The position numbers and the translations under genes were made by a program. From Sphingomonas sp. PP-F2F-G114-C0414 (GTDB lineage: Bacteria; Pseudomonadota; Alphaproteobacteria; Sphingomonadales; Sphingomonadaceae): 64,000 nucleotides of DNA. The stretch is taken from assembly GCF_003688595.1 (NCBI RefSeq), contig NZ_RCWT01000016.1, forward strand, positions 55,347-119,346. Direction: 5' to 3'. Below, piece by piece: positions 62,096 through 64,000 of this stretch. The notes below the pieces were generated by a model, which was given only the letters and a program-made list of their open reading frames with translations, did not search any database and was not told the origin of the DNA. The first letter of the stretch is position 1, and each line of letters begins with the position of its first letter.

Positions 62096-62193
62096 CGCAT
62101 CGCTCGCAGGGCAATCCAGCGCGGCCAGCGCGTGCCGACATGCGTTCCCGCTCGATCCGCCGACCTGATTATAGACTTGCCAAAATCGGTGAT

Positions 62194-62235
62194 TTGTCGT
62201 CATGTAGACATGTAGGGGTTTTGACATGACGACAA
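62194..62235. promoter_or_regulatory. perfect 12-bp inverted repeat over the parA start, candidate par operator or parS
   Basis: TTGTCGTCATGT (62194-62205) and ACATGACGACAA (62224-62235) are exact inverted copies with 18 bp between. The right arm contains the parA ATG (62226). The spacer holds another GACATGT word. ParA or its small partner binding here would repress the operon or nucleate partition (inference). Confidence 0.75.
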
Positions 62236-62894
62236 TCGCGATCATCAGCCAGAAGGGTGGCGCCGGCAAGACGACGCTGGCGCTCCACCTCGCCGCGGCC
62301 GCGCATGATGCGGGCCGCATCGCGCTGGTCATCGACACCGATCCGCAGGCCACCGCGAGCCAATGGGCGGCCTGGCGAAGCGAAGCGCCACCCGAGGTGA
62401 TCGACAGCCCACCGCCGCGGCTCGCCGCCAAGGTCGCACAGGCGACCGAGCAGGGGGCCGAGTTCATCGTCATCGATACGCCACCGCACGCCGACAGCGC
62501 CGCGCGGGCCGCGGTCGAGATCGCGGACCTGGTGCTGATCCCGTGCCGACCCAGCGCGTTCGACCTGTCGGCAATCCAGACCACCGCCAAGCTGGTCCAG
62601 CTGCTCCGCAAACCCGCCTTCGTCGTGTTCACCGCGGGCTCGCCGAACGCACCGCGGGTCTATCAGGAGGCGGGCGAGCTCGTCGAAAGCTTCGGGACGC
62701 CGGCTTGCCCGATCCAGATCCCCGATCGCGCCGCCTTCCGTCATGCTAGCGCCGAAGGCCGCACCGTCATGGAGTTCGAGCCCAACGGCAAGGCGGCCGA
62801 GGACATTCGACATATCTACGAGTGGACATGTCGACAGACAGGCGTGTCGACATCGTCTGCAAAACCGGCCCGCAAGAGAAAGACCGCAGCATGA
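62226..62894 (+). CDS. parA: ParA-family partition ATPase
   Basis: A 222-aa protein with the deviant Walker A SQKGGAGKTTLALHLA (Lys10, Lys15), VIDTDPQATASQWAAWR, FIVIDTPPHADSA and LIPCRPSAFDLSAIQTTAK. It is a small, single-domain ParA without an N-terminal HTH (type Ib), as used by plasmids with a small DNA-binding partner. ATGA couples it to that partner gene. It acts on the nucleoid to separate plasmid copies. Confidence 0.92.
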   Translation: MTTIAIISQKGGAGKTTLALHLAAAAHDAGRIALVIDTDPQATASQWAAWRSEAPPEVIDSPPPRLAAKVAQATEQGAEFIVIDTPPHADSAARAAVEIADLVLIPCRPSAFDLSAIQTTAKLVQLLRKPAFVVFTAGSPNAPRVYQEAGELVESFGTPACPIQIPDRAAFRHASAEGRTVMEFEPNGKAAEDIRHIYEWTCRQTGVSTSSAKPARKRKTAA

Positions 62895-63157
62895 GCCGCA
62901 AACCCTCGTTCGCCAATCTGCGCGATCGCACGCCATCCGAACCGGTCGCGCCGGCACCCTTGGCAGCAGGGCAGGGGGCATCGACCGGACCCGCAAGCCG
63001 GCAGGGCCGCAAGCAGATCGCGGGGTTCTTCTCGCCCGAAATGTCGTTCGCGATGCATACGCTCGCGCGTCGACAGGGCAGGAGCCTCCAGGCGCTGATG
63101 GCCGAGGCGTTCAACGACGTCCTGCGCAAGCACGGCGAAAGCCCGATCGGCGACTAG
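62891..63157 (+). CDS. small ribbon-helix-helix-like partner of ParA
   Basis: An 88-aa protein. A basic, disordered N-terminus (MSRKPSFANLRDRTPSE) is followed by a C-terminal RHH-like block GRKQIAGFFSPEMSFAMHTLARRQGRSLQALMAEAFNDVLRKHG. In type Ib systems such proteins bind the centromere and repress parAB. It overlaps parA by 4 nt, as expected. No canonical ParB motif is present. The call rests on position, size and the predicted fold. Confidence 0.75.
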   Translation: MSRKPSFANLRDRTPSEPVAPAPLAAGQGASTGPASRQGRKQIAGFFSPEMSFAMHTLARRQGRSLQALMAEAFNDVLRKHGESPIGD

Positions 63158-63497
63158 ACCACGCCCCGGTAGACGACGATCCGGTCGAGGCGCGCGCGCA
63201 AGGCATCGGCGATCGTTCGCGTGCCCGTTCCGAAAAGTCTTTGCAGACGTAAGACGAAGGTCTCTTTGCGGACGAAGACGTTTTGCCGGCCGCTGCGATC
63301 ACCAGCGGGTTGCAACGAGGCAGACCGTTCATCGTCCCGTCAGGAACCGTTGCTGCAGTGCAACACCGCAGGAAAGTTCCTCGGCGGGTGTATTTTTATT
63401 GCAACAAAGCGGCTAGCCGCCTGTTTCGAGGCCCTGGATCAAGCCGACGCATCGTGCGGTCGGGGGCCACGTAATCAATGATAGAAGGTCTATTTCC
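63158..63497. other. intergenic region before the terminal outer-membrane protein
   Basis: About 340 bp. No confirmed gene. On the minus strand, 63335-63160 reads as about 58 open codons (RQNVFVRKETFVLRLQRLFG, then TIADALRARLDRIVVYRG) that looks protein-like. Its only start is a TTG and I do not recognise it. The right part, 63370-63480, should contain the promoter of the next gene. Confidence 0.4.
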
Positions 63498-64000
63498 ATG
63501 CGTACGCTTTCCCTGGCCCTCATCCTTGCGGCCACCGCATTCGCAGCCCCTGCTTTCGCACAGGACATGGCGGCACCCGCGCCCGCGCCGACCGACAACA
63601 GCGCAGCCCCTGGCGAAGCAGCCGCGCCCGACGGCTCCAAGGCGTTCGGGATCGAGCCTTATGTCGGCATCATGGGCGGTTGGGAGCAGTTCGACAACGT
63701 CGGCAACCACGGCATCCCGCGCGCGCTGAACTCGGACGGCTCGGTCCGTAACAACTACCGCGCAGACGGCGCGCTGGTGCAGGGCGTCGTCGGCGTCAAC
63801 GTGCCGCTCGGCCCGGTCTTCGTCGGCGTCGAAGGCAACGTCATCAAGGGCGTCGATGGCAACATCGATTGGGAATATGGCGCAGCAGGCCGCTTCGGCT
63901 TCCGTGCCGGCGACAGCGGCATCTTCTACGGCAAGGTCGGCTACCAGTGGGTCAATTTCGACCACTTCGCGCAGTTCTCGACCAATGGCGGCCGCACCAA
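63498..64000 (+). CDS. small outer-membrane beta-barrel protein (cut by window end)
   Basis: From the ATG at 63498 the frame is open to the last base, about 167 residues. The signal peptide MRTLSLALILAATAFAAPAFA has AQ at the cleavage site. An Ala/Pro-rich linker (DMAAPAPAPTDNSAAPGEAA) and beta-strands (FGIEPYVGIMGGWEQFD, ALVQGVVGVNVPLGPVFVGVEGN, YGAAGRFGFRAG, GIFYGKVGYQWVNF) follow. It is an opacity/porin-like eight-stranded barrel, similar in type to 44495-45142. The C-terminus is missing. Confidence 0.82.
   Translation, partial: MRTLSLALILAATAFAAPAFAQDMAAPAPAPTDNSAAPGEAAAPDGSKAFGIEPYVGIMGGWEQFDNVGNHGIPRALNSDGSVRNNYRADGALVQGVVGVNVPLGPVFVGVEGNVIKGVDGNIDWEYGAAGRFGFRAGDSGIFYGKVGYQWVNFDHFAQFSTNGGRT

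Overview
The window reads like a high-GC alphaproteobacterium, most probably a sphingomonad. The reasons are codon use (GCG, CTG and CGC rich, frequent GTG and TTG starts), DIVVTA-type motifs, Sphingomonas-like small outer-membrane beta-barrel proteins and the gene families present. Because an iteron-type replication initiator and a ParA/small-partner partition pair lie at the right end, the window is probably part of a plasmid, megaplasmid or chromid that carries a complete capsule locus. Genus and replicon type are inferences. I see no tRNA, rRNA or CRISPR array.

Layout. (1) 1-4.2 kb: the edge of a RiPP-like island, with a sulfotransferase-family protein (cut by the window), an aspartyl/asparaginyl beta-hydroxylase-like oxygenase, a lasso-peptide B2-type cysteine protease and an ABC exporter. 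A frameshifted serine-resolvase fragment follows. (2) 4.5-11.7 kb: a leftward operon for a double-glycine-leader secreted peptide. It has a two-gene regulator/membrane module, an HlyD-type adaptor, a peptidase-containing ABC transporter (PCAT), a 162-aa precursor, a 67-aa membrane protein (possible immunity factor) and a secreted DUF3857/transglutaminase-like protein. (3) 11.9-15.5 kb: an HNH-like protein, a lipoprotein and a GT39-like membrane glycosyltransferase. (4) 15.5-44.3 kb: a mosaic, locally AT-richer polysaccharide region. It contains methyltransferases, a RgpF-HAD protein, the dTDP-rhamnose genes rmlA-C-D and rmlB, three very large TPR-GT2 glycosyltransferases, a GT61, two GT4 enzymes, and the capsule export genes kpsM, kpsE, kpsT and a Wza/CtrA-type outer-membrane gene. 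Fossils of two IS3-type and one IS5-type transposase lie at its joints. (5) 44.5-57.7 kb: an outer-membrane beta-barrel protein, a GT4, the Kdo genes kdsA, kdsD/kpsF and kdsB, a histidine phosphatase, a phytanoyl-CoA dioxygenase-like protein, kpsC, a fatty-acid hydroxylase, an SDR, an LtaS-like sulfatase-fold protein and kpsS. (6) 57.7-63.2 kb: the replication and partition module, with RepA, iterons, a second HTH protein, an alpha/beta hydrolase, ParA and a small partner. (7) The window ends in a second small outer-membrane protein.

How the parts work together: rmlABCD supplies dTDP-L-rhamnose. The RgpF, GT2, GT4 and GT61 enzymes plausibly build a rhamnose-containing chain. KdsD, KdsA and KdsB make CMP-Kdo, and KpsS and KpsC place a beta-Kdo linker on a phospholipid. 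KpsM/T, KpsE and the OPX lipoprotein then export the chain as an ABC-transporter-dependent (group 2/3-like) capsule. The bacteriocin-like PCAT operon and the RiPP edge are separate competition or signalling modules on the same replicon.
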